This document shows positions 33,709-41,870 of a DNA stretch of 64,000 bases, one piece after another. The first letter of the stretch is position 1. The number at the start of each line of letters is the position of its first letter. A model generated the notes under the pieces. That model was given only the letters and a program-made list of their open reading frames with translations, did no database searches and was not told the DNA's origin. Source of the stretch: Sphingopyxis italica (lineage in GTDB: Bacteria > Pseudomonadota > Alphaproteobacteria > Sphingomonadales > Sphingomonadaceae); assembly GCF_011926545.1 (NCBI RefSeq), contig NZ_JAATIT010000002.1:62001-126000 (forward strand). Direction: 5' to 3'. Both the position numbers and the translations under genes were made by a program.

Positions 33709-34653
33709 ATGGCGTCCGGGTTAGTCGACATCGGTATTGCGCTGGTAGTGATCGTGCTGATCGCAGCGATGGTAGTCATTCTTCATCGCCGCGCTCCGCA
33801 GCAGGCGGAAGATGGTCCGGAGAACGAGGCCTATCGTGCATATACGCGCGAATTCGACTGCATTCTCACTGCGGCTTCTGTGCCCACAAGTTTGCTGGAG
33901 ATCAGCCCCGATGGCAAAAAGGGATATCTCGAAAAGGATGATCGGCAGTGGCACCTCCAGATCGAGCGCGCCGAAGGCAATTATGACCGGCTCGGAGATT
34001 TGGGGCCGCTGGAAGCACATGAAGGCGGCGAACTCTGCGATGCCGCTGTGCTGCTCATGGTCGATCAATCGGGTTCGATGCGTGGCGAACCAATGGCGTG
34101 GGTCGCGGCAGGGGTGCGGCGCCTCTCGGAGGAGTTGGGAAGACGCGGCGCGAGTGTCGCGGTCGTCGGCTATACGACCGCTGGCTGGCATGGCGGCTTA
34201 ACGCGGCGCAAATGGCTGGACGAGGGAAAGCCGCCCAGACCCGGGCGCTTATGCGCCCTGCTTCATATTCTTTACCAGCCGTTCGACAGTGGGGCACTTG
34301 ATACGAACGACTGGCGGCAAATGCTGAACCCCGATGTCCTGCGCGAAAATGTCGACGGGGAGGCCCTGGAATGGGGTGTCGATCAGCTAAAAAGCCGCCT
34401 CGAACGGCGACGCATCCTCCTCGTGGTGAGCGACGGCGCGCCCGTTGACGATTCGACCCTCATGGCTAATGGCCCTTCTTACATGCATCGGCATTTCCTG
34501 CAGGTGCGCGACGCGATTCTGGAGGCGAAAGAACTGGAATTGCTGGCGATCGGCGCGGACTTTCGCGTCTCTGAATTTTATACTGTCTCGCGCGATGCCG
34601 TCGACGCCGGTACGCTGGTCGAGGCGGGACTGGAGCTGGTGACGACGCGATGA
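33709..34653 (+). CDS. membrane-anchored CobT-like VWA domain protein
   Basis: The 314-residue protein begins with one membrane helix (DIGIALVVIVLIAAMVVIL), then a linker. From about residue 110 it carries a von Willebrand A domain with an intact MIDAS (VDQSGSMRGEP, SDGAPVDDSTL). The whole VWA part, including GRLCALLHILYQ, LRENVDGEALEWGVDQL and ELLAIG, closely resembles the C-terminal domain of the cobaltochelatase subunit CobT (CobT_C family). The N-terminal chelatase part is missing, and no cobalamin gene is nearby. It may have been re-purposed as a membrane-bound metal-dependent binding module. Codon use looks less biased than its neighbours. It starts at ATG 33709 after GGAGGGGG. Confidence 0.78.
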   Translation: MASGLVDIGIALVVIVLIAAMVVILHRRAPQQAEDGPENEAYRAYTREFDCILTAASVPTSLLEISPDGKKGYLEKDDRQWHLQIERAEGNYDRLGDLGPLEAHEGGELCDAAVLLMVDQSGSMRGEPMAWVAAGVRRLSEELGRRGASVAVVGYTTAGWHGGLTRRKWLDEGKPPRPGRLCALLHILYQPFDSGALDTNDWRQMLNPDVLRENVDGEALEWGVDQLKSRLERRRILLVVSDGAPVDDSTLMANGPSYMHRHFLQVRDAILEAKELELLAIGADFRVSEFYTVSRDAVDAGTLVEAGLELVTTR

Positions 34654-34681
34654 CGAGTATGGGCAGTATGGCGCAGTCGAA

Positions 34682-35095
34682 ATGAGCTGGAACACGACAT
34701 GCCACTGCAGCGCCGTCTCGGTGCGGCTCGCGAAGGCGCCCGAAGAGATCGCCGAGTGCAACTGCTCGCTCTGCTTCTCGCACGGCATCCTGTGGAGCTA
34801 TATGTCCCCGCGCGATGTCGTGATCGAGGGTGAGACGCGAACCTATAATCGCGCCGATCGCGAAAACCCCAATTCGGACCTGCATTTCTGCGCGACCTGC
34901 GGCTGCACGACACACTGGTCGGCAACCGCCGGGCTGATCGAACGCATGGGCGGCGAGGTCGACCTGATGGGCGTGAACATGCGCCTGTTCGCCCCGTCGC
35001 AGCTCAGTGGGTTGAAGCTCGTCTTTCCCGACGGGCGCGGCTGGTCGGGCGAGGGGGCGTGGGGCTATGCGCGCGAGCATGAGGTCATGCGCTGA
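34682..35095 (+). CDS. GFA family zinc-binding protein
   Basis: A 137-residue protein of the GFA/CENP-V family with the typical cysteine sets: CHCSAV at the start, CNCSLCFSHG, and CATCGCTTHW. The family includes glutathione-dependent formaldehyde-activating enzyme and S-(hydroxymethyl)glutathione synthase-like proteins, though most members are uncharacterised. It lies 28 bases downstream of the VWA gene on the same strand. Function is assigned by fold only. Confidence 0.88.
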   Translation: MSWNTTCHCSAVSVRLAKAPEEIAECNCSLCFSHGILWSYMSPRDVVIEGETRTYNRADRENPNSDLHFCATCGCTTHWSATAGLIERMGGEVDLMGVNMRLFAPSQLSGLKLVFPDGRGWSGEGAWGYAREHEVMR

Positions 35096-35114
35096 CGCGT
35101 GCGACGCCGGAATG

Positions 35115-35303
35115 TCACTCCGCCGCGTTCGCCTGCTCCAGAATCGATGCGGCGATGTCCTCGATCTTGCCGGCGACGAGTAGGGGCGCGCCGCCGACCA
35201 TGCCGACCTGCGTCTGGCCATTTTCATAGTCGCGGAGCCAGGCGACATTTTCGGCGACGACGAGATAATTGCCGCCGCGCGATTTGAGTTCGATGAATTT
35301 CAT
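35115..35303 (-). CDS. conserved 62-residue hypothetical protein
   Basis: A small cytosolic protein, MKFIELKSRGGNYLVVAENV at the start, then a glycine-rich MVGGAPLLVAGKIEDI and a C-terminal helix. It has no cysteines, signal or membrane segment. ATG 35303 is preceded by AGGAGACATCCC, a good ribosome site, and an upstream extension would overlap the HAD gene on the other strand. The two-strand plus helix layout suggests a small SH3- or FlbD-like fold, but no function is known. Confidence 0.7.
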   Translation of the reverse strand: MKFIELKSRGGNYLVVAENVAWLRDYENGQTQVGMVGGAPLLVAGKIEDIAASILEQANAAE

Positions 35304-35361
35304 GGGATGTCTCCTGTTCATCGAGGCTCTAGGCGGCAAGTATGAAGATTGTAGGATTCGC

Positions 35362-36027
35362 ATGAGCTTCGCTGCCATCATCTTCGATTTCGACGGCGTC
35401 GTCGCGGACAGCGAGGTGCGCGCCAACCTGTCGCTGGCCGAGAGCCTGACCGCCGCCGGCATGTCCGCGACTTATGACGAGTGCCTGCGCGACTATTATG
35501 GCCATAACTGGCAGGAAACCGAGCGACGGATCGTCGCGCGCTACGGCCGGCCGCTGCCGGCAGATTTCCGCGAGACGCACCGGACGCGCGCGCGGGCGCG
35601 CTATATGGAGGGTTTCGATGCTGTCGCCGGTGTCGCCGATTTCCTGGGGACGCTCGGCGCCACGCCGCGCGCGATCGCCTCGTCGAGCCGTGCCGAATAT
35701 ATCGGCTGGGCGCTCGGGCTGTTCGGCCTCGCGCATCATTTCGGCGAGCATGTCTACAGCGCCGACGGCTGGGATCGCGGCAAGCCGTTTCCCGACATCT
35801 ATCTCGCCGCCGCCAAGGGGCTGGGGGTCGATCCCGCGGCGTGCCTCGCGATTGAGGATTCGCCGACGGGGGCCGAGGCCGCGATCGCGGCGGGTATGAC
35901 GGTCGTCGGCTTCTGCGGCGCGGGGCATATCGTCGACCGGGCGGCGCATGGCGCGATGCTGCGCGAAGTCGGGGTGCATCATGTGGCGATGGCGTTCCAT
36001 GAGATCGCGATCCTCCCTGTCGCGTAG
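35362..36027 (+). CDS. HAD-IA family hydrolase
   Basis: A 221-residue HAD phosphatase: motif I IIFDFDGVVADSE, motif II with ASSSRAEYIG, motif III Lys in RGKPFPDIY, motif IV AIEDSPTGAEAA. The overall pattern is that of beta-phosphoglucomutase/phosphatase-like proteins of the YcjU/Gph subgroup, which act on sugar phosphates. The stop (TAG at 36025) lies inside a palindromic repeat, which encodes the final residues (LPVA). It is divergent from the 62-residue gene. Confidence 0.85.
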   Translation: MSFAAIIFDFDGVVADSEVRANLSLAESLTAAGMSATYDECLRDYYGHNWQETERRIVARYGRPLPADFRETHRTRARARYMEGFDAVAGVADFLGTLGATPRAIASSSRAEYIGWALGLFGLAHHFGEHVYSADGWDRGKPFPDIYLAAAKGLGVDPAACLAIEDSPTGAEAAIAAGMTVVGFCGAGHIVDRAAHGAMLREVGVHHVAMAFHEIAILPVA

Positions 36028-36205
36028 CGATGGGGAGGGGGAGTGCAGGGTTGGATTGCCCCCGGCAATCCAAGTCCGGTCCGGGGGACTGGACGGCCCA
36101 GCACTTTCGCGAAGCGAATGGTGGAGGGGCCGCGACGTCGCGCTATTGCCCCTCCGTCAGCGGCTACGCCGCTGCCACCTCCCCATGGCTTCGCCACAGG
36201 GAGGA
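36012..36205. repeat. long imperfect inverted repeat overlapping the HAD gene end
   Basis: The left arm (CCTCCCTGTCGCGTAGCGAT, then GGGGAGGGGG) and right arm (CCCCTCCGTC ... CCCCATGGCTTCGCCACAGG) are inverted across about 195 bases. It supplies the HAD stop codon. The 326-base gap from 36028 to the dienelactone hydrolase gene at 36354 contains this element and a leader with no other recognised feature. Confidence 0.7.
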
Positions 36206-36353
36206 GCTAAGCGGCAAAAACCGCTGTCCTAAAAAGCGGGCGTGAATTAGCTTCGCGCTTCGTTCGATCCCGATCACGGGACGAAACAGCAAATCGCGAG
36301 TGAAGTTGCGTTATTTTCCGCGACTTTGCCGAATGCCCCCAAGGAGAGCCAGC

Positions 36354-37229
36354 ATGTGTACCGAGAAGATGGAAGCCGATCGCGACCGCGCCGGAATGCC
36401 CGTCGCGCGCCGCAGCTTCACCGCGCTCGCGGGGGCGGGCGCGTTGATGGCGGCGCTGCCGGCGCGCGCGATGGCGGCGGGGCCGGTGAAGGGGCGCGAC
36501 GTCACGATCAAGACCGATGACGGCATTTGCGACGCCTATTTCGTCGCGCCGGCGGAGGGCAAGCACCCGGGGGTGCTGGTGTGGCCCGACATTCGCGGGC
36601 TGCGCCCCGCCTTTCGCCAGATGGCCGACCGGCTCGCTGGCGAGGGCTATGCGGTGCTGACGGTGAATCCCTTCTACCGCTGGCAGAAATCGCCGGTGGT
36701 CGATGCCGCGAACGACTGGGGCAATCCCGCGGTGCGCGAAAAGCTGTTCGGCTATCTCAAGCAGCTCACCAAGCCGGTCGTCGAGACCGACGCGAAAGCG
36801 CATCTCGCCTTCCTCGACGCGCAGGGCGAGGTCGATACGAAGCGCAAGATCGGCACCACCGGCTATTGCATGGGCGGGCCGATGGTCATCTACACCGCGG
36901 CGCTGAAGCCCGACCGCGTCGGCGCGGCGGCGAGCTTTCATGGCGGCGGGGTGGGCACCGACAAGCCCGACAGCCCGCACCTGCTGATCCCCGCGACCAA
37001 CGCGGGCTATCTTTTCGCGATCGCCGAGGATGACGACAAGGAAGCGCCGAACGAGAAGGTGCTGCTGAAATCGGTGCTCGAACCGCGCTCGCAGTGGCAC
37101 GAGGTCGAGGTCTATCCGGCCCAGCACGGCTGGTGCCCGCCCGATGGCCGCGTCTATAACGAAGCGGCGGCGGAGAAGGCGTGGGCGCGGATGCTCGAAC
37201 TGTTCAAGGCCGAATTGAAGCCCGCTTAG
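36354..37229 (+). CDS. dienelactone hydrolase family protein
   Basis: A 291-residue alpha/beta hydrolase, probably exported by the Tat route, given ARRSFTALAGAGALMAALPA near residues 18-37. The hydrolase region has the nucleophile elbow GYCMGG (Cys in the DLH family) and a late His in AQHGW; the acidic residue is in the AIAEDDDKE region. DLH enzymes open dienelactones or act as carboxymethylenebutenolidases. Many exported homologues have unknown substrates. ATG 36354 follows AAGGAGAG. Confidence 0.85.
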   Translation: MCTEKMEADRDRAGMPVARRSFTALAGAGALMAALPARAMAAGPVKGRDVTIKTDDGICDAYFVAPAEGKHPGVLVWPDIRGLRPAFRQMADRLAGEGYAVLTVNPFYRWQKSPVVDAANDWGNPAVREKLFGYLKQLTKPVVETDAKAHLAFLDAQGEVDTKRKIGTTGYCMGGPMVIYTAALKPDRVGAAASFHGGGVGTDKPDSPHLLIPATNAGYLFAIAEDDDKEAPNEKVLLKSVLEPRSQWHEVEVYPAQHGWCPPDGRVYNEAAAEKAWARMLELFKAELKPA

Positions 37230-37233
37230 TTTT

Positions 37234-37361
37234 CCGTTCGTGTCGAGCCCTTCGACTGCCTTGACAGGCGCTCAGGATAAACTTCGACCTGCGGTCGAAG
37301 TCGAGACGCGCTTAAGGCGTGCACGACCGAGGGGCATCTCGACTTCGCTCGATGCGAACGG
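37234..37361. repeat. palindromic repeat, family A, with a nested insertion
   Basis: The outer arms match family A (CCGTTCGTGTCGAGC on the left, GCTCGATGCGAACGG on the right). The centre is extended by a second segment containing TTCGACCTGCGGTCGAAGTC, giving 128 bases instead of about 82. This looks like one element inserted in another or a longer form. It separates the dienelactone hydrolase and DUF411 genes. Confidence 0.75.
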
Positions 37362-37372
37362 CGAGAAAAAAC

Positions 37373-37840
37373 TTAGTGTGCGTGCGTGCCGCCGCTCGCG
37401 GCGTAGCTCGCATAAACGCGCTGGCCGCCGGGGCCGAAGGTCATGACCTTATAGGCTTCGCGGTGGTCGCCATGCTCCATGCCCGGCGATCCGACCGGCA
37501 TGCCGGCGACGGCAAGGCCCTTCACCCCCTTGGGCTTTTCGCGAAGCAGGCGGGCGATCTCTTTCGCGGGCACATGCCCCTCGATCACATAGCCGCCGAC
37601 GAGCACGGTATGGCAGCTGCGCAGCGCCTGCGGCACGCCCTGCTTGTCCTTCACCGCGGCCATGTCGGGCGAATTGACGATCACCGCCTTCTGCCCGAAC
37701 GAGCTCTTCACCTGCTCGAGCCATTTGAGGCAGCAGCCGCAACCCGCGTCGCGAAACATCGTCGGGTTAGCGGCATGCGCGGTGCCGATGACGGCGGAAA
37801 AGGCGGCGAGGGCGAAAAACGTGCGGCGGACAGGAGTCAT
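37373..37840 (-). CDS. DUF411 exported metal-binding-type protein
   Basis: A 155-residue periplasmic protein. A signal peptide (FFALAAFSAVIGTAHA) precedes FRDAGCGCCLKW, the cysteine cluster of the DUF411 (CopG-like copper/metal-linked) family. Then follow LRSCHTVLVGGYVIEGHVPA and VAGMPVGSPGMEHGD, with Met/His residues suited to copper. DUF411 proteins often occur in copper-resistance loci; no other copper gene is adjacent. The gene runs from ATG 37840. Confidence 0.9.
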   Translation of the reverse strand: MTPVRRTFFALAAFSAVIGTAHAANPTMFRDAGCGCCLKWLEQVKSSFGQKAVIVNSPDMAAVKDKQGVPQALRSCHTVLVGGYVIEGHVPAKEIARLLREKPKGVKGLAVAGMPVGSPGMEHGDHREAYKVMTFGPGGQRVYASYAASGGTHAH

Positions 37841-37887
37841 CGCAAATCCTTTTGGAAGAGATGGCCGCGAACCTATAGGGCGATACC

Positions 37888-38457
37888 ATGAAAGTCCATT
37901 TCATCCGGACGGGTGATCGCCGCTATGGCGTGCGGATCGAGCGCGACGCGACGCCGTCGCTCGTCATGGACCCGGCGCCGGGATTCGATCCCGACCTGCC
38001 GCACGACATGGTGCATTTCGCCGTCGAGGCCGCGCTCGGGCTCAAGTCCGGCGTGTTCGGGCAAATCGCGGCGGGGGGCAATGCGGGCTCGTTCCACATC
38101 GGCGGCCCCGACGGCGGCGACGCCCGCGAACATCGCCGCGCGGCGCGCAAGCAGGCCTCGAAAGGTCAGAAGCTGGTCCAAGCGCAGGGGCGCGACGGCG
38201 AATTGTCCGAAATCGCGGCCTTCCTGTTCGACGTCGCCTGGCGCAGCGGCCAGCGCCCCGACGGCCCAGCGCAGCGCGCGGCACTGGGCGAGGCCGAACG
38301 GGTGCGGGCAACGCTCAGCGCCGACGAACGCGCGCGGATCGACGCGGTGCGGCCGCAGGTATTCGAGGATTTCGAGCGGTTGTCTCAGGCTTGGCGCGGG
38401 TTGCGGGTCGGCGAGGCGCTGGTTCTCGAATGGCCGTCAGGTCAGCCCATCGGGTAA
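37888..38457 (+). CDS. conserved hypothetical protein
   Basis: A 189-residue soluble protein, MKVHFIRTGDRRYGVRIERD at the start, with HDMVHFAVEAALGLKSGVFG (a possible HDxxH-like pair) and a helical C-terminal half. There is no signal peptide or membrane segment. I do not recognise the family. It is divergent from the DUF411 gene (47 bases) and its last 16 bases overlap the end of the convergent aldo/keto reductase. Confidence 0.6.
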   Translation: MKVHFIRTGDRRYGVRIERDATPSLVMDPAPGFDPDLPHDMVHFAVEAALGLKSGVFGQIAAGGNAGSFHIGGPDGGDAREHRRAARKQASKGQKLVQAQGRDGELSEIAAFLFDVAWRSGQRPDGPAQRAALGEAERVRATLSADERARIDAVRPQVFEDFERLSQAWRGLRVGEALVLEWPSGQPIG

Positions 38458-39458
38458 AGGATGTCCTTGCTGACCTTGTGTAGCGCCTTCATCACGTCGC
38501 CCTCCAGCACCAGTTCCATCGCGTCGAGGATCGGGTCGAGCTGATCTTCGGCGCTGACCCCGACGATCGTCGAGGCGACGAAGTCGTGCTGCTTCGACCA
38601 GGCGGTCGCCATCGTCACCGGGTGCAAGCCGGCCCCCTCGGCAATCTTGAGGTAACGCTCGGTCGCCGCGAGGCTCTTGTCGTTGACGAAGCGGCGTCCC
38701 ATCGCGGCCTGCCGCCCCTCCATCTTGAGGTAGCGCGAGAAACGCGCGCCCTCGGGGGTCGCGCCGCCCTGATATTTGCCCGACAGCACCCCGCCCGCGA
38801 GCGGCGAATAGGGGATCAGGCTGACGCCTTCCTGCCGGCACACCTGCGCCAGCTCGTCATCGAAGCGGCGGTTGTTGAGGCTGAAATTATTCTGGATCGT
38901 GTGATAGCGCGCGCCGCCGAGCCGGTCGGACGCGGCGAGCGATTTCATCAGACCCCAGCTGGTCTCGTTCGAGCAGCCGAGGATGCGGACCTTGCCGGCA
39001 CGCACCAGTTCGTCCAGCGCGTCCATCATCTCGTCATAGGGCGCGTCATGGTCGGGCCAATGCGTCTGATAAAGGTCGATATAGTCGGTCTGGAGCCGCG
39101 TCAGGCTGTCGTCGATGGCCTGGACGATATTCTTGCGGTCGAGCGCGGTCATGCCGTTCCGGCACGGCGACTTGAACCAGACATGGCTCGGCCCCGATAC
39201 TTTGGTGGCGAGGATGATAGCGTCGCGCGGCTTGGTCTTCATCCAGCGCCCGACGATTTCCTCGGTGCGGCCGACCCACTTGATATCGGGCGGCACCGGA
39301 TAACCCTCTGCGGTGTCATAGAAATTGATCCCGGCGTCGAAGCAGCGGTCGAGCACGCGGAACGCCGTTGCCTCGTCGGCCTGGCTGCCGAAGGTCATCG
39401 TTCCCATGCAGATGTCGGACACATGGATGGCGCTTTGGCCGAGGCGGCGGCTTCGCAT
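38442..39458 (-). CDS. aldo/keto reductase (Tas-like)
   Basis: A 338-residue NADPH-dependent reductase of the Tas/YajO-like subgroup. The active-site Asp and Tyr are in INFYDTAEGY, Lys in ILATKVSG, His in YQTHWPDHD, and the cofactor end is VGVSAEDQLDPI. It contains the long loop VPPDIKWVGRTEE typical of Tas proteins. The physiological substrate is unknown. It is not similar enough to the reductase at 1793 to suggest a recent duplication. It overlaps the preceding hypothetical gene tail-to-tail. Confidence 0.9.
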   Translation of the reverse strand: MRSRRLGQSAIHVSDICMGTMTFGSQADEATAFRVLDRCFDAGINFYDTAEGYPVPPDIKWVGRTEEIVGRWMKTKPRDAIILATKVSGPSHVWFKSPCRNGMTALDRKNIVQAIDDSLTRLQTDYIDLYQTHWPDHDAPYDEMMDALDELVRAGKVRILGCSNETSWGLMKSLAASDRLGGARYHTIQNNFSLNNRRFDDELAQVCRQEGVSLIPYSPLAGGVLSGKYQGGATPEGARFSRYLKMEGRQAAMGRRFVNDKSLAATERYLKIAEGAGLHPVTMATAWSKQHDFVASTIVGVSAEDQLDPILDAMELVLEGDVMKALHKVSKDILYPMG

Positions 39459-39519
39459 GGCTCTGTTCTCCGGTCAGAAGGGGAGCGCCGTCTTTAGGTT
39501 GCAAGCGGCAACCTTGCAA

Positions 39520-40110
39520 TCAGATGAGGAGCGCGAGCGACCCCACGAGCAGCGCCGCCATCGTCCAGTTGAACGCCTTCAGCCGCGCCGGGCTCGACAG
39601 CCAGCCGCGCAGCGACACGCCCATCACCGCCCACAGGCTGGTCGAGGGCAGGTTGATGATCCCGAAGATCACCGCGACGAGCAGCACCGCGGCGAAATTG
39701 CGGTCGGGCGCGTAGAGCGCGATCGCGGTGAGCGCCATCGACCAGGCCTTGGGGTTCACCCACTGGAACATCACCGCCTGGAAAAAGCTCATCGGCTTGC
39801 CGCGCGCGCTACCCGCGGTATCGGGCGCCGCGGCATTGGCGATCTTCCAGGCCAGCCACAGCAGATAGGCGACGCTCACCACCTTGAGTATGATATTGAG
39901 CACCGGAAACAGGTCGAACAACCCCATCAGCCCGACGCCGACGAGCACGATCATCAGTGTGAAGCCGATGCCCACACCCAAGGCGTGCGGCACGGTGTGG
40001 CGCAGCCCGAAATTGGCGCCCGACGCCATCAGCATCATATTGTTCGGTCCCGGCGTGATCGACGAGACGAGCGCGAAGGCGGAGAGCGCGGCGAGGGTGG
40101 TTTGTTCCAT
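39520..40110 (-). CDS. LysE-family amino-acid exporter
   Basis: A 196-residue inner-membrane protein with six hydrophobic helices. The signature is LVSSITPGPNNMMLMASGANFG near the N-terminus, with WVNPKAWSMALTAIAL in the middle. LysE/RhtB proteins export lysine, threonine or homoserine-type compounds. The adjacent divergent Lrp-type regulator probably senses an amino acid and controls it. Start is taken at MEQTT (ATG 40110). Confidence 0.9.
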   Translation of the reverse strand: MEQTTLAALSAFALVSSITPGPNNMMLMASGANFGLRHTVPHALGVGIGFTLMIVLVGVGLMGLFDLFPVLNIILKVVSVAYLLWLAWKIANAAAPDTAGSARGKPMSFFQAVMFQWVNPKAWSMALTAIALYAPDRNFAAVLLVAVIFGIINLPSTSLWAVMGVSLRGWLSSPARLKAFNWTMAALLVGSLALLI

Positions 40111-40175
40111 GGCGCGCAATATAATGCGTTTCGATGCGCGACGGATTGCAAAGATGGGCCGCGTTCGGCTAGATT

Positions 40176-40637
40176 ATGCAATCCATGATCAAGATCGATG
40201 CCATCGGCCGCAGGATATTGCGCGAATTGTCGCGCGACGGGCGAATCTCGAACCTCGAACTCGCCGACCGTGTGGGGCTGTCACCCTCGGCGTGCCTGCG
40301 CCGCGTGCAGGAACTCGAACGCAGCGGGGTGATCAAGGGGTATCGCGCGGTGATCGACCCCGCGAAGCTCGGGCTGACCTTCCTCGCCTATGTCACCGTC
40401 GGCCTGTCGTCGCACACCAAGAAGTCGCAAGCCGGTTTCGAAGCCGCGATGGCCGAGGCGCCCGAAGTACGCGAGTGCCACAATATCACCGGCACAATCG
40501 AATATCTGTTGCGCGTCGAGACCGAGGATCTGGCATCTTACAAGCATTTTCACACCGAAGTGCTCGGCGTGCTGCCGCAGGTCCATTCGATCACCACCTA
40601 TGTGCTGATGGATTCGCCCAAGGACGAGCGGGCGTAG
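40176..40637 (+). CDS. Lrp/AsnC-family transcriptional regulator
   Basis: A 153-residue protein: N-terminal helix-turn-helix (DAIGRRILRELSRDGRISNL, LSPSACLRRVQELERSG) and a C-terminal RAM amino-acid-sensing domain (ECHNITGTIEYLLRVETED). It is divergent from the LysE exporter with only 65 bases between starts. It is therefore probably the local activator responding to the exported amino acid. A second ATG at 40185 (MIKID) is an alternative start. Confidence 0.9.
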   Translation: MQSMIKIDAIGRRILRELSRDGRISNLELADRVGLSPSACLRRVQELERSGVIKGYRAVIDPAKLGLTFLAYVTVGLSSHTKKSQAGFEAAMAEAPEVRECHNITGTIEYLLRVETEDLASYKHFHTEVLGVLPQVHSITTYVLMDSPKDERA

Positions 40638-40650
40638 GTCCAAAATTTAT

Positions 40651-40735
40651 CGTCATTGCGAGGAGCCGAAGGCGACGTGGCAATCAAGAGCCCGCGTAAA
40701 CCGCCCTGGATTGCTTCGCTTCGCTCGCAATGACG
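40651..40735. repeat. palindromic intergenic repeat, family B
   Basis: Same arms as the element at 9910-10008: CGTCATTGCGAGGAGC on the left and GCTCGCAATGACG on the right, with CGTAAACCGC also shared. It lies between the Lrp-type and LLM genes. Confidence 0.85.
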
Positions 40736-40780
40736 AGGTGAGAGGTTGAACCCGACGCACCGCCACCGCATATCCGTTGC

Positions 40781-41767
40781 ATGACGAAACTCTCTTTCCT
40801 CGACCTCGTGCCCGTCACCGATACCGGCACGATCTCGCAATCCCTCGCCAACGCCGCCGATCTCGCCCGCCATGCCGAGGCGCTCGGCTATGGACGCTAT
40901 TGGGTCGCCGAGCATCACGGCATGACAGGGATCGCGAGCGCCGCGACCTCGGTGGTGCTCGCGCACATCGGGCACGCCACCGATAGCATTCGCATCGGGT
41001 CGGCCGGCATCATGCTCCCCAACCATGCGCCGATGGTGATCGCCGAGCAGTTCGGGACGCTCGAGGCGCTTTTTCCCGGGCGTATCGATCTGGGCCTGGG
41101 ACGCGCGCCGGGGTCGGATCAGCGCGTCGCCCGCGCCTTGCGCCGCACGCTCGCCAGCGACGAGCGCCAGTTTCCGCAGGATGTGCTGGAATTGCAGGCG
41201 TTTCTGGCGGGTGACGTGCAACTCGGCATCACCGCGGTGCCGGGTGCCGGCACGTATATCCCGCTGTGGATATTGGGCTCGAGCACCTTCGGCGCGCAGC
41301 TCGCGGCGATGCTCGGGCTGCCTTACGCGTTCGCCAGCCATTTCGCGCCCGACGCGCTTGACGAGGCGCTCGACATCTATCGCCGCCAGTTCAAGCCGTC
41401 GGCACAGCTTGCCGAGCCCTATGCCGCCGCGGCGTTCAACGTCTTCGCGGCGGACACGCGCGAAGAGGCCGAACTGCTGGCATCGTCGCAGCAGCAGGCC
41501 TTCGTCGCGCTCCGCACCGGCAATCCGGGCAAGATGCAGCCGCCGCTTGCCGGCTATAAGGACAGCCTGCCGCCCAATGCGCGGGCGATCCTCGATCATG
41601 TTCTGCAATGTTCGGCGGTCGGCACCGCCGACGACATCGCGGCGGGCCTCAAGGCCTTTCAGGCGCGCACCGGCGTTGATGAGATCATCGTCGCATCGTC
41701 GATGTACGATCATACCGCGCGCAAGCATTCGCTCGCGCTCGCCATGCAGGCTGCGAAGTCGCTCTAA
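40781..41767 (+). CDS. LLM-class flavin-dependent oxidoreductase
   Basis: A 328-residue bacterial-luciferase-like protein of the YhbW type. It opens with [19 protein letters not shown], then [20 protein letters not shown] and [20 protein letters not shown], and [15 protein letters not shown]. Such enzymes use FMN or F420; alkanal or alkanesulfonate oxidation is typical, but the substrate here is unknown. A putative terminator or argD leader follows 54 bases after the stop. Confidence 0.9.
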   Translation: MTKLSFLDLVPVTDTGTISQSLANAADLARHAEALGYGRYWVAEHHGMTGIASAATSVVLAHIGHATDSIRIGSAGIMLPNHAPMVIAEQFGTLEALFPGRIDLGLGRAPGSDQRVARALRRTLASDERQFPQDVLELQAFLAGDVQLGITAVPGAGTYIPLWILGSSTFGAQLAAMLGLPYAFASHFAPDALDEALDIYRRQFKPSAQLAEPYAAAAFNVFAADTREEAELLASSQQQAFVALRTGNPGKMQPPLAGYKDSLPPNARAILDHVLQCSAVGTADDIAAGLKAFQARTGVDEIIVASSMYDHTARKHSLALAMQAAKSL

Positions 41768-41775
41768 CCCCTGTG

Positions 41776-41805
41776 TTGACGCGGCTCCGGCCACGGCAGT
41801 ATAGG
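41776..41805 (+). promoter_or_regulatory. putative sigma70 promoter of argD
   Basis: TTGACG (41776-41781) and TATAGG (41800-41805) are separated by 18 bases, in the gap between the LLM gene and argD. The predicted start would be near 41812, only about 10 bases before the terminator-like hairpin at 41821-41846. Promoter match is good for an alphaproteobacterium but untested. Confidence 0.5.
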
Positions 41806-41820
41806 AGCGGCCCGACCAAG

Positions 41821-41846
41821 GGCGGCCCATCCGGGGTCGCCTTTTT
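41821..41846 (+). terminator. intrinsic terminator or attenuator hairpin before argD
   Basis: GGCGGCCC pairs with GGGTCGCC (one G-U pair) around a 5-base loop and is followed by TTTTT. It ends 24 bases before the argD ATG and lies downstream of the putative promoter. It may therefore be the LLM gene terminator, or an attenuator of argD. Confidence 0.6.
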
Positions 41847-41870
41847 ACTTTTGACCGAAAGGTGCCTGCC

